A DNA stretch of 64,000 nt, taken from the NCBI RefSeq assembly GCF_900188275.1, contig NZ_FZNY01000004.1:62001-126000 (forward strand), in the 5' to 3' direction. Below are positions 36,601 through 45,285 of the stretch, one piece after another (the first letter of the stretch is position 1; every line of letters starts with the position of its first letter). A program made the translations under genes and the position numbers. Below the pieces are notes generated by a model. The model was not told the DNA's origin. It did no database searches and was given only the letters and a program-made list of their open reading frames with translations. Source of the stretch: Dokdonia pacifica (lineage in GTDB: Bacteria > Bacteroidota > Bacteroidia > Flavobacteriales > Flavobacteriaceae).

Positions 36601-37048
36601 AGACAAGATTGAAAGCACAGAAGGAGCTATTTTAAATATGTCTAAAGCATTGTTTTTGGTAGATAAGAGTGATCCTACAAAACCGTTACAAGAGATTACA
36701 GATACTAGCTTTTTACAATTAGGTCAGACCATTAAAGTTCGATTAACAGTGAATGTAAAAAGTAATATGGAATTCGTGCATCTTAAAGATATGCGAGCAA
36801 GTGGCGTAGAGCCTATAGATGTTATTTCTAGGCATAAGTATCAAGATGGACTTTCTTATTATCAAAGTACACGTGATACCGCTACACATTTCTTTTTTGA
36901 TAGGTTGCCTATGGGTACTTATGTATTAGAATATGAGTTAAGAGTTAATAATAAAGGAGTATTTTCAAATGGAGTGAGTACGATTCAGAGTATGTATGCG
37001 CCTGAATTTTCTGGAAACACATCTGGAATGAAAATTACCATAGAGTAA
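30629..37048 (+). CDS. Giant alpha-2-macroglobulin family protein with inserted SusC-like module
   Basis: About 2139 residues. The open frame starts at 30572, but the ATG at 30629 gives a clean signal peptide (LFFVFSLQLVCAQ). The N-terminal helical region is followed by MG-type beta domains (RGIYRPGQTLFFKGIL near 595). Residues about 1200-1340 form a CarboxypepD-reg-like domain plus the hallmark GIKREKKALGYA and a plug-like VVIRGYNSISQNAL, as in SusC N termini. The bait/thioester part then resumes, with HECSEQTFSRM near 1599, which keeps the CxEQ thioester. The C-terminal part has an alpha-toroid (GDGGFPWFSGGKS). The likely role is trapping of proteases at the cell envelope. Confidence 0.88.
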   Translation: MKTTFLTLFFVFSLQLVCAQESPYQKQWVKIDTLELRGQVKSALKLADNIRELSRNNAHANDYVKASIFRWKFLKITTEDVENKILKEIDETSEGLPLAQQAILKVIKAQLLNDYYSASRYRINERTSVSKKTEDITSWTGTDFINEIIHTYQEALHHKEALIKTPVSDVEEFLLKGLVNRHYKPTLYDVIAQEAMTFYKNPLYGIDRPAILFEIDHPSFFDTSETFRNTVFETKDTVASSYNAVKLMQDIEQVHALDADPTAYVYAQIERLKFAKQYHVNSTKAELYGKQLRALSRKHNTHFIHSILQVELASHYLSLARIQDYEDGERDEISYYVKAKEICTSLIETYPNTEASTRATYLLREINQLELSIKVKAETLPGKANRMFVSYRNVDTLCVKIIKAPTSYNIDNGYGIDSEFWDIIRGDKNQNAIVDSLTYILPKSEDMHRHTTEVLLPKLPHGKYLFYVDNKKLEATRSYAFGFTEVSQIGYTVTDYESKKIFQFYNKASGAPLENVKVSSEASSSVYNTSGVTDAFGEYTIKKSKYKNGNYRNFNVSYTAIYNNDTLRFKNRIYHSYRRDRNVEKKSKVEVFLDRGIYRPGQTLFFKGILLQRAHKKSTIVSQEQVRLYIESSNGDVLLEKEFVTNEYGSFSGEFAIPKDVLTGQFRIYVEEGNSDTEFWKSISDHSDGYTYFKVEAYKRPTFEITFDDISKVYKPNDTITITGNAKAFLGSNITEANGTYTVTRSEVFRNWYYRGNVGGGRQLENGIFKTDGQGNFEIKYIADYEGKSPHTIYEFAVNVEITDINGETRTGVKSLKVSDKNLLTTLVVPEEVKAGASFMVEVENKNLNDAQVACDNTIKIFKLETTNRIVFNRLWETPEFQQISKEDFQEAFPNELYDQDSIPKSRSTLVYEGVFKNQSQYKEEILANSLWEAGTYILEHTSLSKEGTRLVTEKYFTLNQPKQQYLPKNKLFSYEIVNEEPQKDGFVALALKTSLNDLSVFVNGFHKNDRFYRDAIQIDGKETIEIKLDASFEKQVTIRLMYARFGRFFHKDVPIDLSIPKDVLQIETQTFRSKLYPDAKEKWSFKIRNSKDEKVQAEILASMYDKSLDTYAKSYWNRNFDFREYTNHRIPSLERNYRDDFVEVFRFRNKVGRKIVLNSRFDRINVYGLNLLRYKYVYDSYLERQRILQKQEIKIATSTVGNLKGIVLDKNGNRLSRAEITVKGTQVTTETDANGEFSINAKQSDVLVISNVGYITQEYEVTRDIMYITLEVDITVDGIVITAQGIKREKKALGYAVSVVESEEIESIEGLSVVADDVVIRGYNSISQNALSVTDSIAYDYNSDKALLYNSRADSKKSTFDFKGVKIRKNLNETAFFYPHLTTNRRGEVKFTFNAPQLLSQWRFRLLAHSKDIITGGLEKEVITQKDLSLVPNTPRFLREGDTVELSAKIANLTDEEMKGAVQLQLFDALTMQPIDAVLKNTKATREMAITPYGNTSVFWRLEIPAQVQAVMYRMVAKAGSFSDGEENILPVLSNRMMITESVPFLVRAGEEREVTMDHLMQTTSKTLIHQKFAMEYTSNPSWYALQSLPYLMEFPHECSEQTFSRMYANSLSAKVLNSNPEIKKVFDSWRGDGVLKSALEKNEELKSILISETPWLRDTRSETEQKKRLGLLFDIQKNAIAQEKALAKLKDKQNGDGGFPWFSGGKSNPYITRHIVSGMGHLQQLGIEINAPVLLEEAIDYLDIELEDALKDFVKYNKDTTLFYGRRDHLHFLYARSYFIKEYPLPVKVQEITNKSLQLYNDTWLSKSTYEKALLALVNYRLGNVTMSKKILTGLKESAVVSKINGMYWKDNRSGWYWYQAPIETQALLIEAFDEVLQDEATIEELKIWLLQQKRTSDWKTTKATAAATYALLMTGNSFASLDDTTQIEMQTPESQKRMDQAPREDGTGYVKATWKGDEVTISLAKATIKNKGTTVGYGGMYWQYFEDLDKIESTEGAILNMSKALFLVDKSDPTKPLQEITDTSFLQLGQTIKVRLTVNVKSNMEFVHLKDMRASGVEPIDVISRHKYQDGLSYYQSTRDTATHFFFDRLPMGTYVLEYELRVNNKGVFSNGVSTIQSMYAPEFSGNTSGMKITIE
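31510..31523. repeat. Palindrome GCTTTCGCGAAAGC inside the macroglobulin gene
   Basis: In-frame reading is RALSRKH, a different frame from the AFAKA copies. Confidence 0.8.
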
Positions 37049-37194
37049 TTAACTAACCTAAACTTAACATGCCATTCCTTGGCTATATCGTCGTTTCAGT
37101 GTATTTTTGCACCCCGAAAACGAAGAACACATCCTTTTTAGGTATTTAAATAATTGGTTTTCAATTGTTTAATTGTGTTTGTGAAATTTCTGGG

Positions 37195-37214
37195 TACGCT
37201 TTCGCGAAAGCGTA
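37195..37214. repeat. Palindrome TACGCTTTCGCGAAAGCGTA
   Basis: A full 20-bp copy, 71 bp upstream of the ppa start codon. Confidence 0.8.
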
Positions 37215-37284
37215 TAAAAGCAAATGACCTTTGTGTCAATTAAATATGATTTTTGTGAGAACAAAAGTCGAATGAAATTAGAGT

Positions 37285-37812
37285 ATGACAGCAGATAAAA
37301 TAAAGACCTTTGATGTGCTTATAGAGATTCCTAAAGGGAGTCGTAATAAGTATGAGTACGATTTTGAGTTGAAGAAAATACGTTACGATCGTATGATTTT
37401 TTCATCAATGATGTATCCTGCAGATTATGGTTTTGTGCCAGAAACACTTGCTTTAGATGGAGATCCATTAGATGTATTAGTGTTAGTGACAGAGCCTACG
37501 TTTCCAGGATGTGTGATTGAAGTAAAGCCTATAGGTGTTTTTCACATGGCCGATGAAAAAGGACCAGATGAAAAAGTAATATGTGTACCTGTAAGTGATC
37601 CAATTGCTAGTAGAGTAAATGATCTTTCTGAATTAAATCCACATTTGATTAAAGAGATTGAGCATTTTTTCCAAGTATATAAAGATCTTGAAGAGAAAAA
37701 AGTAGATGTAGGTGGATGGGGAGATGTACATGAAGCAAAAGAAATTGTTGCAAAATGTATAGAACGTTATCAAGATAGTGACGTACCACGTAGTGAAGTA
37801 AGTATCTACTAG
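37285..37812 (+). CDS. ppa: Soluble inorganic pyrophosphatase
   Basis: A 175-residue family I enzyme hydrolysing cytoplasmic pyrophosphate to phosphate with Mg2+. The signature LDGDPLDVLVLV holds the metal-binding aspartates. IEIPKGSRNKYEYD at the N terminus and YPADYGFVPET are further family blocks. A terminator separates it from the membrane pyrophosphatase that follows. Confidence 0.95.
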   Translation: MTADKIKTFDVLIEIPKGSRNKYEYDFELKKIRYDRMIFSSMMYPADYGFVPETLALDGDPLDVLVLVTEPTFPGCVIEVKPIGVFHMADEKGPDEKVICVPVSDPIASRVNDLSELNPHLIKEIEHFFQVYKDLEEKKVDVGGWGDVHEAKEIVAKCIERYQDSDVPRSEVSIY

Positions 37813-37840
37813 ATTACATTTTTTAAAAGAATTAGCCTTT

Positions 37841-37871
37841 AGCCACAATCCTTTGGATTGAGGCTTTTTTT
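37841..37871 (+). terminator. Terminator of ppa
   Basis: AGCCACAATCC, TTT, GGATTGAGGCT, then T-run. Confidence 0.8.
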
Positions 37872-37933
37872 GTTCGCTCTGATTTGCTACATTAGCGACG
37901 CTTAAAAAATAATTAAACCAAAAAGAATATTAT

Positions 37934-40372
37934 ATGGAATCAATGATGATTTATATGCCTATTGCAATGGCAGTGCTAGGGCTAATTTATATGGCAATAA
38001 AACGCTCTTGGGTACTAAAACAAGATGCAGGAGATGGAAAGATGAAAGAAATTTCAGATTACATCTATGAAGGAGCATTAGCTTTCTTAAGTGCCGAGTA
38101 TAGATTACTTGCCATTTTTGTAGTTATTGTAAGTGTATTACTAACCATAGTTTCTTTTGTGGTACCTACAACCCATTGGCTTATTGTAATTGCATTTATT
38201 TTTGGTGCTATATTTTCTGCATATGCAGGAAATGTAGGAATGAAGATTGCTACAAAAACGAATGTAAGAACAACACAAGCGGCACGTACAAGTTTACCTA
38301 ATGCCTTAAAAATCTCTTTTGGAGGTGGAACTGTAATGGGATTAGGAGTTGCAGGACTGGCTGTATTAGGATTGACAGCTTTCTTTATTGTCTTCTATAA
38401 ATTTGTTTTCATGCCAGATGGATGGACAAATACGGGAGATATGACGATCGTATTAGAAACCTTAGCTGGGTTTTCTTTAGGAGCAGAATCTATTGCACTT
38501 TTTGCACGTGTAGGTGGAGGTATTTATACCAAAGCAGCCGATGTAGGAGCCGATCTTGTAGGTAAAGTAGAAGCAGGAATTCCTGAAGATGATCCTCGTA
38601 ACCCAGCAACCATTGCTGATAACGTAGGAGATAATGTAGGAGATGTTGCAGGAATGGGAGCCGATTTATTTGGATCGTATGTAGCAACAGTACTTGCTGC
38701 AATGGTATTAGGAAATTATGTGATTAAAGATATGGGCGGAAGTATTGCTGATGCCTTTGGAGGAATAGGACCTATTTTATTACCTATGGCAATTGCAGGA
38801 GCAGGTATTATTATTTCTATTATAGGAACAATGCTTGTTAAGATAAATAGTAACGATGCAAAAGAAGCACAAGTAATGGGTGCTCTTAATAAAGGAAACT
38901 GGACTTCTATTATTTTAGTAGCATTAGCATGTTTTGGATTATGTACTTGGATGCTTCCAGAAACGATGAATATGGAGTTCTTTGGAGAAGGATTACAAGA
39001 AATTTCTGCAATGCGTGTGTTTTATGCAACACTTGTAGGACTTGTAGTGGGTGCAGTGATTTCTTCGGTGACAGAATATTATACAGGACTAGGAAAAGCT
39101 CCAATTTTAAAAATAGTACAACAATCTAGTACTGGAGCAGGAACAAATATTATTGCAGGTTTAGCAACAGGTATGATTTCTACATTCCCATCTGTATTGT
39201 TATTTGCAGGTGCTATTTGGGCATCATATGCATTTGCAGGATTCTATGGAGTAGCACTTGCTGCTTCTGCTATGATGGCAACTACGGCAATGCAATTAGC
39301 TATTGACGCATTCGGACCTATATCTGATAATGCTGGTGGAATTGCTGAAATGAGTGAGCAAGAACCTATTGTACGTGAGCGTACAGATATTTTGGATTCT
39401 GTAGGAAATACAACTGCAGCAACTGGAAAAGGATTTGCAATTGCTTCGGCGGCATTAACTTCTCTAGCTTTATTTGCAGCTTATGTAACATTTACAGGAA
39501 TAGACGGAATTAACATATTTAAAGCACCCGTGCTTGCAATGCTTTTTGTAGGAGGAATGGTACCTGTGGTATTTTCTGCTCTTGCAATGAATGCAGTAGG
39601 AAAAGCTGCTATGGAGATGGTACAGGAAGTACGCCGTCAGTTTAAAGCGATTCCTGGAATTATGGAAGGTACTGGAAAACCAGAATATGATAAGTGTGTA
39701 GCTATCTCAACACAAGCTTCTTTAAAGCAAATGATGTTGCCTGGGTTATTAACGATAGGTTTCCCATTAGTAATTGCTTTTGTTCCTTTATTATTTGGAA
39801 TGGATAATTTAGCGATTGCAGAAATGTTAGGAGGCTATATGGCTGGAGTTACTGTAAGTGGTGTTCTTTGGGCAATTTTCCAAAACAATGCAGGAGGTGC
39901 TTGGGATAATGCTAAGAAATCTTTTGAAGCAGGTGTAGAGATTAATGGAGAAATGACATATAAAGGATCTGATGCACATAAAGCAGCTGTAACTGGAGAT
40001 ACTGTTGGAGATCCATTTAAAGATACTTCTGGGCCATCTATGAATATCCTTATCAAACTTACATGTTTAATAGGTCTAGTAATTGCTCCAATACTTGGAG
40101 GACATACAGAGGATGGTATTGCCTTAACAGAAGTTCAAGAAATTGAAGTTATAGCAAATACAACTTCAGATAAAGAAGTAGAAAAGAAAATAGAGGTTAA
40201 TATGAATGCTGGAGATGACGGACAAGCGAAAGCTACAGTAATAACCACAGTTACTAAAGACGGGCAAACTACTAAAGAAGAAAAGGTATATGAAGGAACT
40301 ACAGAAGAAGTGAAAGCTGCTGTAGAATCAGTAGAAAAAAATGTTACTATTAAAGTAAAAAAAGGGAAATAA
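37934..40372 (+). CDS. hppA: Membrane-bound, ion-pumping pyrophosphatase
   Basis: An 812-residue inner-membrane pump that couples pyrophosphate hydrolysis to Na+ and/or H+ export. The active-site stretch has [14 protein letters not shown] and [18 protein letters not shown]. The segment [12 protein letters not shown] has Ala and Thr where K+-independent enzymes have Lys, which predicts K+ dependence and so a probable Na+-type pump. About 70 extra C-terminal residues after the last helix (acidic, Thr/Lys-rich, ending KVKKGK) lie outside the catalytic core. It stands next to the soluble enzyme. Confidence 0.93.
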   Translation: MESMMIYMPIAMAVLGLIYMAIKRSWVLKQDAGDGKMKEISDYIYEGALAFLSAEYRLLAIFVVIVSVLLTIVSFVVPTTHWLIVIAFIFGAIFSAYAGNVGMKIATKTNVRTTQAARTSLPNALKISFGGGTVMGLGVAGLAVLGLTAFFIVFYKFVFMPDGWTNTGDMTIVLETLAGFSLGAESIALFARVGGGIYTKAADVGADLVGKVEAGIPEDDPRNPATIADNVGDNVGDVAGMGADLFGSYVATVLAAMVLGNYVIKDMGGSIADAFGGIGPILLPMAIAGAGIIISIIGTMLVKINSNDAKEAQVMGALNKGNWTSIILVALACFGLCTWMLPETMNMEFFGEGLQEISAMRVFYATLVGLVVGAVISSVTEYYTGLGKAPILKIVQQSSTGAGTNIIAGLATGMISTFPSVLLFAGAIWASYAFAGFYGVALAASAMMATTAMQLAIDAFGPISDNAGGIAEMSEQEPIVRERTDILDSVGNTTAATGKGFAIASAALTSLALFAAYVTFTGIDGINIFKAPVLAMLFVGGMVPVVFSALAMNAVGKAAMEMVQEVRRQFKAIPGIMEGTGKPEYDKCVAISTQASLKQMMLPGLLTIGFPLVIAFVPLLFGMDNLAIAEMLGGYMAGVTVSGVLWAIFQNNAGGAWDNAKKSFEAGVEINGEMTYKGSDAHKAAVTGDTVGDPFKDTSGPSMNILIKLTCLIGLVIAPILGGHTEDGIALTEVQEIEVIANTTSDKEVEKKIEVNMNAGDDGQAKATVITTVTKDGQTTKEEKVYEGTTEEVKAAVESVEKNVTIKVKKGK

Positions 40373-40394
40373 AACCCTGTTTTAATATCAAGTA

Positions 40395-40423
40395 AAAAAG
40401 CGAGCTATTAGCTCGCTTTTTTT
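40395..40423. terminator. Terminator between hppA and lipocalin-like gene
   Basis: AAAAAGCGAGC, TATTA, GCTCGCTTTTTTT. Symmetric, so it can serve both convergent genes. Confidence 0.85.
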
Positions 40424-40445
40424 GTTCAAATAGCTTTTTACTAGT

Positions 40446-40982
40446 TTATCTTGTATACGTAAAAACAGAATTTTTAACTAGTGTTTCAGAAACTCCATTT
40501 ATGGTTGTGGTTGTACTTTCATCTATTTCCATAATGAGTGAATCATTAGTGAGCTCTGAAATAGTTGCTGTGATTATCTTATTATCAGCAGTCATAGTTA
40601 ATTCACTATCTACAAGATTCCAATTGGTAGAAGAAGTTATTAAATTTAAATTAGTAACCACTCTAGAAGAAGTTTCGTCATCTGATGTTGTTACTTCTTC
40701 GATGGAATATAATCCTTCTCCTGTTACCATATCAGGATCTTGTGTAAAAGTAATGGTGTATGTTCCATCAAAATTAGTTCCTTCTATTTCTTGAGTAGTT
40801 GTGATACCACCACTAATTGTAGTAATAGTACCAGAGTACGATACATCAATTCCAGTCCATGTTCCTATAAGATCAGGATTTGCTATTAAAGAATTTTCTG
40901 TGTCAGGATTAATTGCATCTGTCGAGCAGGAAAAAATTGTAAACACCAAAAGTGTCATTAGGGATAACTTAAAAATATTCAT
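40446..40982 (-). CDS. Lipocalin-like lipoprotein
   Basis: A 178-residue protein. Signal peptide with lipobox Cys19 (FTIFSCSTD). After it come a short linker, the LIGTWTGIDV start typical of lipocalin-like domains, and about eight predicted beta strands rich in Thr/Ser/Ile to the end. The ligand is unknown. It stands alone, with its start next to a 347-bp intergenic region. Confidence 0.7.
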   Translation of the reverse strand: MNIFKLSLMTLLVFTIFSCSTDAINPDTENSLIANPDLIGTWTGIDVSYSGTITTISGGITTTQEIEGTNFDGTYTITFTQDPDMVTGEGLYSIEEVTTSDDETSSRVVTNLNLITSSTNWNLVDSELTMTADNKIITATISELTNDSLIMEIDESTTTTINGVSETLVKNSVFTYTR

Positions 40983-41329
40983 AATAATTTGGGGTTTTTA
41001 TGAGCTCGCAAAACTACTCAATTTTAATGTTCTAATCTAGAATATATTAACATTTCTCTCAAAAACATCGATAAAAACACGCTTAATGACGATGAAATGC
41101 TTAAAATTTGTAAGATAATTCCGATTTTATCTTTTAGAATTCATGTTTTGTAGTTGACTAGGTAATTTCATGAATAACAAAAGAAGTAAGGATCATCACA
41201 AGAATGATGATCTCGAGTAATCGTAAAATTATTGTGAATTTGATTTAATTAAGGCGTAAATAACGATACATATTTCCTATACGATATATAGAAAACACGA
41301 GAAATACCTCTAATAAACTGGTAAAAGAT
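40983..41329. other. Intergenic region, no recognisable content
   Basis: AT-rich, 347 bp. It includes the promoter side of the lipoprotein gene and the 3' side of the kinase gene. No hairpin or frame worth calling was seen. Confidence 0.5.
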
Positions 41330-41944
41330 TTAGAATAATCCGTGTAATTGCGCGTCAATTTTATTGATAATTTCTCCTAAATCTTCTGGATTATCTACAA
41401 AGTTGATATTATCTACATCTATAATGAGGAGTTTTCCTTTTTTATAATCATGTATCCAAGCTTCATAACGCTCATTAAGTCTGCTCAAATAATCTATACT
41501 TATAGAGTTTTCATAATCACGTCCTCGTTTATGAATTTGAGAGACAAGATTAGGAATAGAACTACGTAAATAAATCATTAAATCTGGCGGGTCTACAACA
41601 CTTTCCATTAAATCAAAAAGAGAACGATAGTTATGAAAATCACGATTTGTCAAAAGCCCCATGGCATGCAAGTTAGGGGCAAAAATAAATGCATCTTCAT
41701 AAATAGTTCGATCTTGAATAATACTTTTTTTGCTATTTCGAATCTCTAATAACTGACGGAAACGACTATTTAAGAAGTATACTTGTAGATTAAATGACCA
41801 ACGCTCCATAGCATTATAAAAATCATCTAAATATGGGTTGTCTACCACATCTTCAAATTGCGGAGTCCATTTATAATGTTTAGCAAGAAGTCTTGTGAGC
41901 GTTGTTTTTCCTGCTCCTATATTACCGGCGATTGCAATGTGCAT
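41330..41944 (-). CDS. Deoxynucleoside kinase
   Basis: A 204-residue enzyme of the dCK/dGK family that phosphorylates deoxynucleosides with ATP. P-loop GNIGAGKTT at 7-15; the DRT-type motif QDRTIYEDAFIFA near 75; a basic lid HKRGRDYE near 138. It starts 4 nt after the upstream gene (41949) on the same strand, so they are likely co-transcribed. Which deoxynucleoside is preferred cannot be told. It may work together with the nucleoside transporter at 21223. Confidence 0.9.
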   Translation of the reverse strand: MHIAIAGNIGAGKTTLTRLLAKHYKWTPQFEDVVDNPYLDDFYNAMERWSFNLQVYFLNSRFRQLLEIRNSKKSIIQDRTIYEDAFIFAPNLHAMGLLTNRDFHNYRSLFDLMESVVDPPDLMIYLRSSIPNLVSQIHKRGRDYENSISIDYLSRLNERYEAWIHDYKKGKLLIIDVDNINFVDNPEDLGEIINKIDAQLHGLF

Positions 41945-41948
41945 TAGA

Positions 41949-42737
41949 TTATTCTTTTGATAGATTGAGTCTGTAAGTCGTCAAAATTTGACCATCGTAA
42001 ATATAAAGGATTTCATCCTTGATCGAAAACTGTTTTACTTTAATTTCTGGAATTTCTAGATTTGAAAATGTTGGAGCATTTTTTTTACTATAAAAAAGTT
42101 TTTCTTCAGCTATTGCAAAAATAGATTCGTTATAGATCGTAATTGCTTCTAGTGAAGTTTCAATAGGGAAGGAGTTAATTAAACTACCATATACTGTATA
42201 AGAGTCTATAGCTTCATTGGTTTTTACCCAACATACATTAAAATTGCTAGTAAGTTCTATGGTAGGTAAAACTGTAGGAGGAAATTCTATAATGACTTTA
42301 TTTTGGTTATAATCAAATAATTCCAGTCGTTGTATGTCAGTATTGTATATCCATAAACGTCTATCTCCTGCATTGGTAGCATGGCTGATATTTCTAAAAT
42401 TTTCTATAGCACTAAAATTAATCCGTCTAATCTCGGCTAATGTATTATCGAGAATAACGACCGTATTTGATTCTTTATAAAAAATTACAATTTTTAGAGG
42501 GTTTATAATATCTACGGTAGTGATTTGCCCTAAATTTAAAGCCGCATATTCAATAATTCCAGTATCACTTTTTTTATATAAAGTACTTTTAGATGTATAA
42601 TAAAGATTTTGAAAATTATCGGCGCCAATAAATGAATCGCTTTTTAATGAAATCTCTTTCAATTTTGTCACACTATAGGATTGTGCCACAGCAATGCTTT
42701 GAAAACATAAAAAAAGAAAAAGGGCAGCGACTCTCAT
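41949..42737 (-). CDS. Secreted protein of unknown function, propeller-like
   Basis: 262 residues from the ATG at 42737, which starts the signal peptide MRVAALFLFLCFQSIAVAQ. An in-frame TTG at 42755 is less likely. The mature part is a series of short beta-rich repeats with hydrophobic/aromatic pairs (for example LWIYNTDIQRLELFDYNQN), resembling a small beta-propeller. Its position just upstream of the deoxynucleoside kinase is common in Flavobacteriaceae. No function is assigned. Confidence 0.7.
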   Translation of the reverse strand: MRVAALFLFLCFQSIAVAQSYSVTKLKEISLKSDSFIGADNFQNLYYTSKSTLYKKSDTGIIEYAALNLGQITTVDIINPLKIVIFYKESNTVVILDNTLAEIRRINFSAIENFRNISHATNAGDRRLWIYNTDIQRLELFDYNQNKVIIEFPPTVLPTIELTSNFNVCWVKTNEAIDSYTVYGSLINSFPIETSLEAITIYNESIFAIAEEKLFYSKKNAPTFSNLEIPEIKVKQFSIKDEILYIYDGQILTTYRLNLSKE

Positions 42738-42775
42738 ATAGTAAGCAAAGTACAAAAATCTAGCCGTTTTTTAAG

Positions 42776-42795
42776 TACGCTTTCGCGAAAGCGTA
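42776..42795. repeat. Palindrome TACGCTTTCGCGAAAGCGTA
   Basis: A full 20-bp copy, 22 bp from the duplicated response-regulator tail. Confidence 0.8.
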
Positions 42796-42816
42796 TACAG
42801 AAGCGTTCCTATTAGA

Positions 42817-42930
42817 TTAACATATGAGTTTATATCCATATCCTCTTACATTAACAATAGAAATAGCAGGATCTTCTTTTAGTTTTTTACGCAGTTTGGT
42901 AATAAATACATCCATAGACCTTCCGCTAAG
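42817..42930 (-). pseudogene. Duplicated 3' end of the response regulator gene
   Basis: Encodes SGRSMDVFITKLRKKLKEDP.. to the stop codon, the last 36 residues of the protein at 43019, with identical amino acids. The DNA differs at about five sites, all synonymous. No start codon or receiver domain is attached and similarity stops at 42930. It is a remnant of a second, once functional allele or paralogue rather than a fresh copy. Confidence 0.75.
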
Positions 42931-42961
42931 AAGAAGTTTTTTTAGGTAACGGAAAGTTTTT

Positions 42962-42993
42962 TGATTTTTGTGCTACGCATGTTACAAAAATCA
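42962..42993. repeat. Inverted repeat between the regulator and its duplicated tail
   Basis: TGATTTTTGT (42962-42971) and ACAAAAATCA (42984-42993) with a 12-nt loop. No T-run follows on either strand. It lies in the 88 bp separating the two copies. Confidence 0.5.
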
Positions 42994-43018
42994 GAAAACA
43001 ACCACCCCGTTTATGGGA

Positions 43019-43696
43019 TTAGCATATGAGTTTATATCCATATCCTCTTACATTAACAATAGAGATAGCAGGATCTTCTTTGAGTTTTTTACGAAGTTTT
43101 GTGATAAATACATCCATAGACCTTCCGCTAAAAAAATCATCATCACCCCATAATTTTTTGAGGATGAGGGAGCGGTCAAGAACTTGGTTTTTGTTTTTAT
43201 ATAGATGGAATAAAAGATGTGCTTCACGATGGGTGAGGTTTTGTTCACTTTCGCGAAAGCGTAATACCTGTTTAGGAAACTCAAAAATATATTCACCTAT
43301 TTTCAAAGTGTCGGCATTTTTTTGTTCTAAACTTCTGTTAAGTAGGTTATTGATACGCGCAATAAGTTCTTCTATACTAAAAGGTTTCTTTACATAATCA
43401 TTCCCTCCAATACTAAACCCTTCTACAACATCTGAGGTTTGAGACTTTGCAGTAAGGAATATGATAGGAATTGTATCATCTACTTTTCGGATTTCTTTTG
43501 CCACAGTAAAGCCATCCATTTTGGGCATCATGACATCTAAAACAACAATGGCAGGTTGATGATCTGTATAAGTTTGTAATGCTTCCTGACCATCCGCACA
43601 TAAGGTTACGTCAAAATCACGAGTTTCTAAACTCTCCTTTACAATTTGACCTAATGCAGGCTCGTCTTCGGCGAGAAGTAATTTTATTTTAGACAT
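43019..43696 (-). CDS. OmpR-family response regulator
   Basis: A 225-residue protein. Receiver domain 1-120 with DE at 10-11, phospho-acceptor Asp in VVLDVMMPKMDGF (about 54), FLTAKS and KPFSIEEL. Winged-helix effector domain about 128-225 with GRSMDVFITKLRKKL and the C-terminal YGYKLIC. It overlaps the histidine kinase gene by 8 bp. Likely targets are its own operon and the divergent envelope genes from 45415, through the GTTAAC repeats at 45321. An imperfect copy of the window palindrome lies at 43247-43260, within the linker codons. Confidence 0.93.
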   Translation of the reverse strand: MSKIKLLLAEDEPALGQIVKESLETRDFDVTLCADGQEALQTYTDHQPAIVVLDVMMPKMDGFTVAKEIRKVDDTIPIIFLTAKSQTSDVVEGFSIGGNDYVKKPFSIEELIARINNLLNRSLEQKNADTLKIGEYIFEFPKQVLRFRESEQNLTHREAHLLFHLYKNKNQVLDRSLILKKLWGDDDFFSGRSMDVFITKLRKKLKEDPAISIVNVRGYGYKLIC

Positions 43697-45281
43697 ATGG
43701 TAAAAGAATTTTAAAACGTGTTGGATTTGTATCTACTGTAATAGTACCCTGATGTTTTTCTATAATCACTTTAGTGTAATAAAGACCTATTCCAAAGCCT
43801 TTCACATCGTGCGTATTTCCTTTAGGAACGCGATAGAATTTTTCAAAAATTTGAGTTACTTGAGTTTTTGTAAGGGTATTTCCAGAATCTGAAATTGTAA
43901 TTTCTACATTTGATTTTAATTTTTGAATAGCTATTTGAATGCTATTACCACCATATTTTAAAGCATTATCTACAATGTTATCTAAGGCATTTTCCATATG
44001 GAAAGCATCTATTGGAATCCAAATATTATCTTCTTCTGTTTGAAAGGAAATTTCTTTCTCGTTGTGTGTTGCTGTATATTTTTGGTGTATGGCTTCAAGA
44101 AGATCAACCATATTTGTTTCTTGCTTGTTTAATGCTAATGCCTCACTATTTATAGTAGCCGTTTCTAATAATTTTTCAACCATTTCATTGAGTTTGCCTA
44201 CCTGTTGTGAAGACATTTCTACATATTTTTTTGTCTTCTCCATATCATTAGAAGCATTAAAATGCTGGATACTTTCCATGGCAACTCCTATAGTAGCAAT
44301 AGGAGTTTTAAACTCATGCGTCATATTACTAATAAAATCATTCTTTATTTCAGCAAGTTGTTTTTGTTGCTGTATAATATGTAAGAGATATAGTAAACTT
44401 CCTATAACAGCAGCTAGTAATAATATGGATAATGAGATGCCCAATAGATTTCTTTTTAAAACTACGCCTGCGATATTTTGAACACCAGCTTTTAAGATAT
44501 TTCCTTCAGGCAATAGTAATGAAGATGAAATAACGACAATCTCATCTTGTAACTTTGTTATAGTATCACCATATGTAATATTATACTTAGTAGAAATACT
44601 CTTTCTTGATAATTCATTTGAAAATAAGGAATCAATAGTTGAAACATCTACAGTATCATCCGTAAAAGAAAGCACGATTCGAGTAGTTAAATCTTGAAGC
44701 GCATTGGTGCGTAAAGAATCTCCTGTTATTGTTTTTCCCCATCGGTATACAGTATCGTTGTGTGTGCGATTATTTAATCTTTTTAAAATAGTATCTAAAC
44801 CTTGACCATCTGTACTTTTTATGGTGAATGAACTCTTAGAATTTGGAGAACCTATTTCATAGTTATTCTGTTGAAAGGTAGCTAGAGACTTAGAAGAATG
44901 CTGAATGATAGAATCTATTTCTTGAGAAGTAGCACCTTCAATGGTAAGGTAATCACCAGCAATTATAGAATCTGTAATAACAATAGATGCTAGGTTATTA
45001 GAAATGCCACTAGCCGTACGTTCTGTAAAATTTTTAAAACGAGCTGACGTAAAAAAATCTTTTGGATTCGTTTCATTACTAAAAAAACCTAAGGTGTTTT
45101 GAGCCGCTTTATTTTCATAATAAATACTTACTGCGTCATCTAAACTTGCTTGCACATCATTTACAAGTTGTTGTTTTCCAACTTGATAATTTTTGTAATT
45201 CCAATATACTTGTATTGCTAGCGTAATTAAGATCACACTACTTATAAAGTATAATATGGCTTTATAATTTCTTTCTTGCAT
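43689..45281 (-). CDS. Sensor histidine kinase
   Basis: About 530 residues from the ATG at 45281; an ATG at 45305 also exists, but a -7 box lies between them. Membrane helices at about 8-28 and 280-302 (numbered from 45281) enclose a periplasmic sensor domain of about 250 residues. The HisKA segment has NDFISNMTHEFKTPIATIG with the phospho-His. The ATPase domain has DNALKYGG and GFGIGLYYTKVIIEKH. The partner is the response regulator at 43019. The signal is unknown; the neighbouring regulon points to the cell envelope. Confidence 0.93.
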   Translation of the reverse strand: MQERNYKAILYFISSVILITLAIQVYWNYKNYQVGKQQLVNDVQASLDDAVSIYYENKAAQNTLGFFSNETNPKDFFTSARFKNFTERTASGISNNLASIVITDSIIAGDYLTIEGATSQEIDSIIQHSSKSLATFQQNNYEIGSPNSKSSFTIKSTDGQGLDTILKRLNNRTHNDTVYRWGKTITGDSLRTNALQDLTTRIVLSFTDDTVDVSTIDSLFSNELSRKSISTKYNITYGDTITKLQDEIVVISSSLLLPEGNILKAGVQNIAGVVLKRNLLGISLSILLLAAVIGSLLYLLHIIQQQKQLAEIKNDFISNMTHEFKTPIATIGVAMESIQHFNASNDMEKTKKYVEMSSQQVGKLNEMVEKLLETATINSEALALNKQETNMVDLLEAIHQKYTATHNEKEISFQTEEDNIWIPIDAFHMENALDNIVDNALKYGGNSIQIAIQKLKSNVEITISDSGNTLTKTQVTQIFEKFYRVPKGNTHDVKGFGIGLYYTKVIIEKHQGTITVDTNPTRFKILLPYV

Positions 45282-45285
45282 ACCC

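Noticed and set aside
43048-43296. Overlapping frames antisense or out of frame to the response regulator
   Set aside because: Shadows of a well-supported gene; both stop quickly and show no domain.
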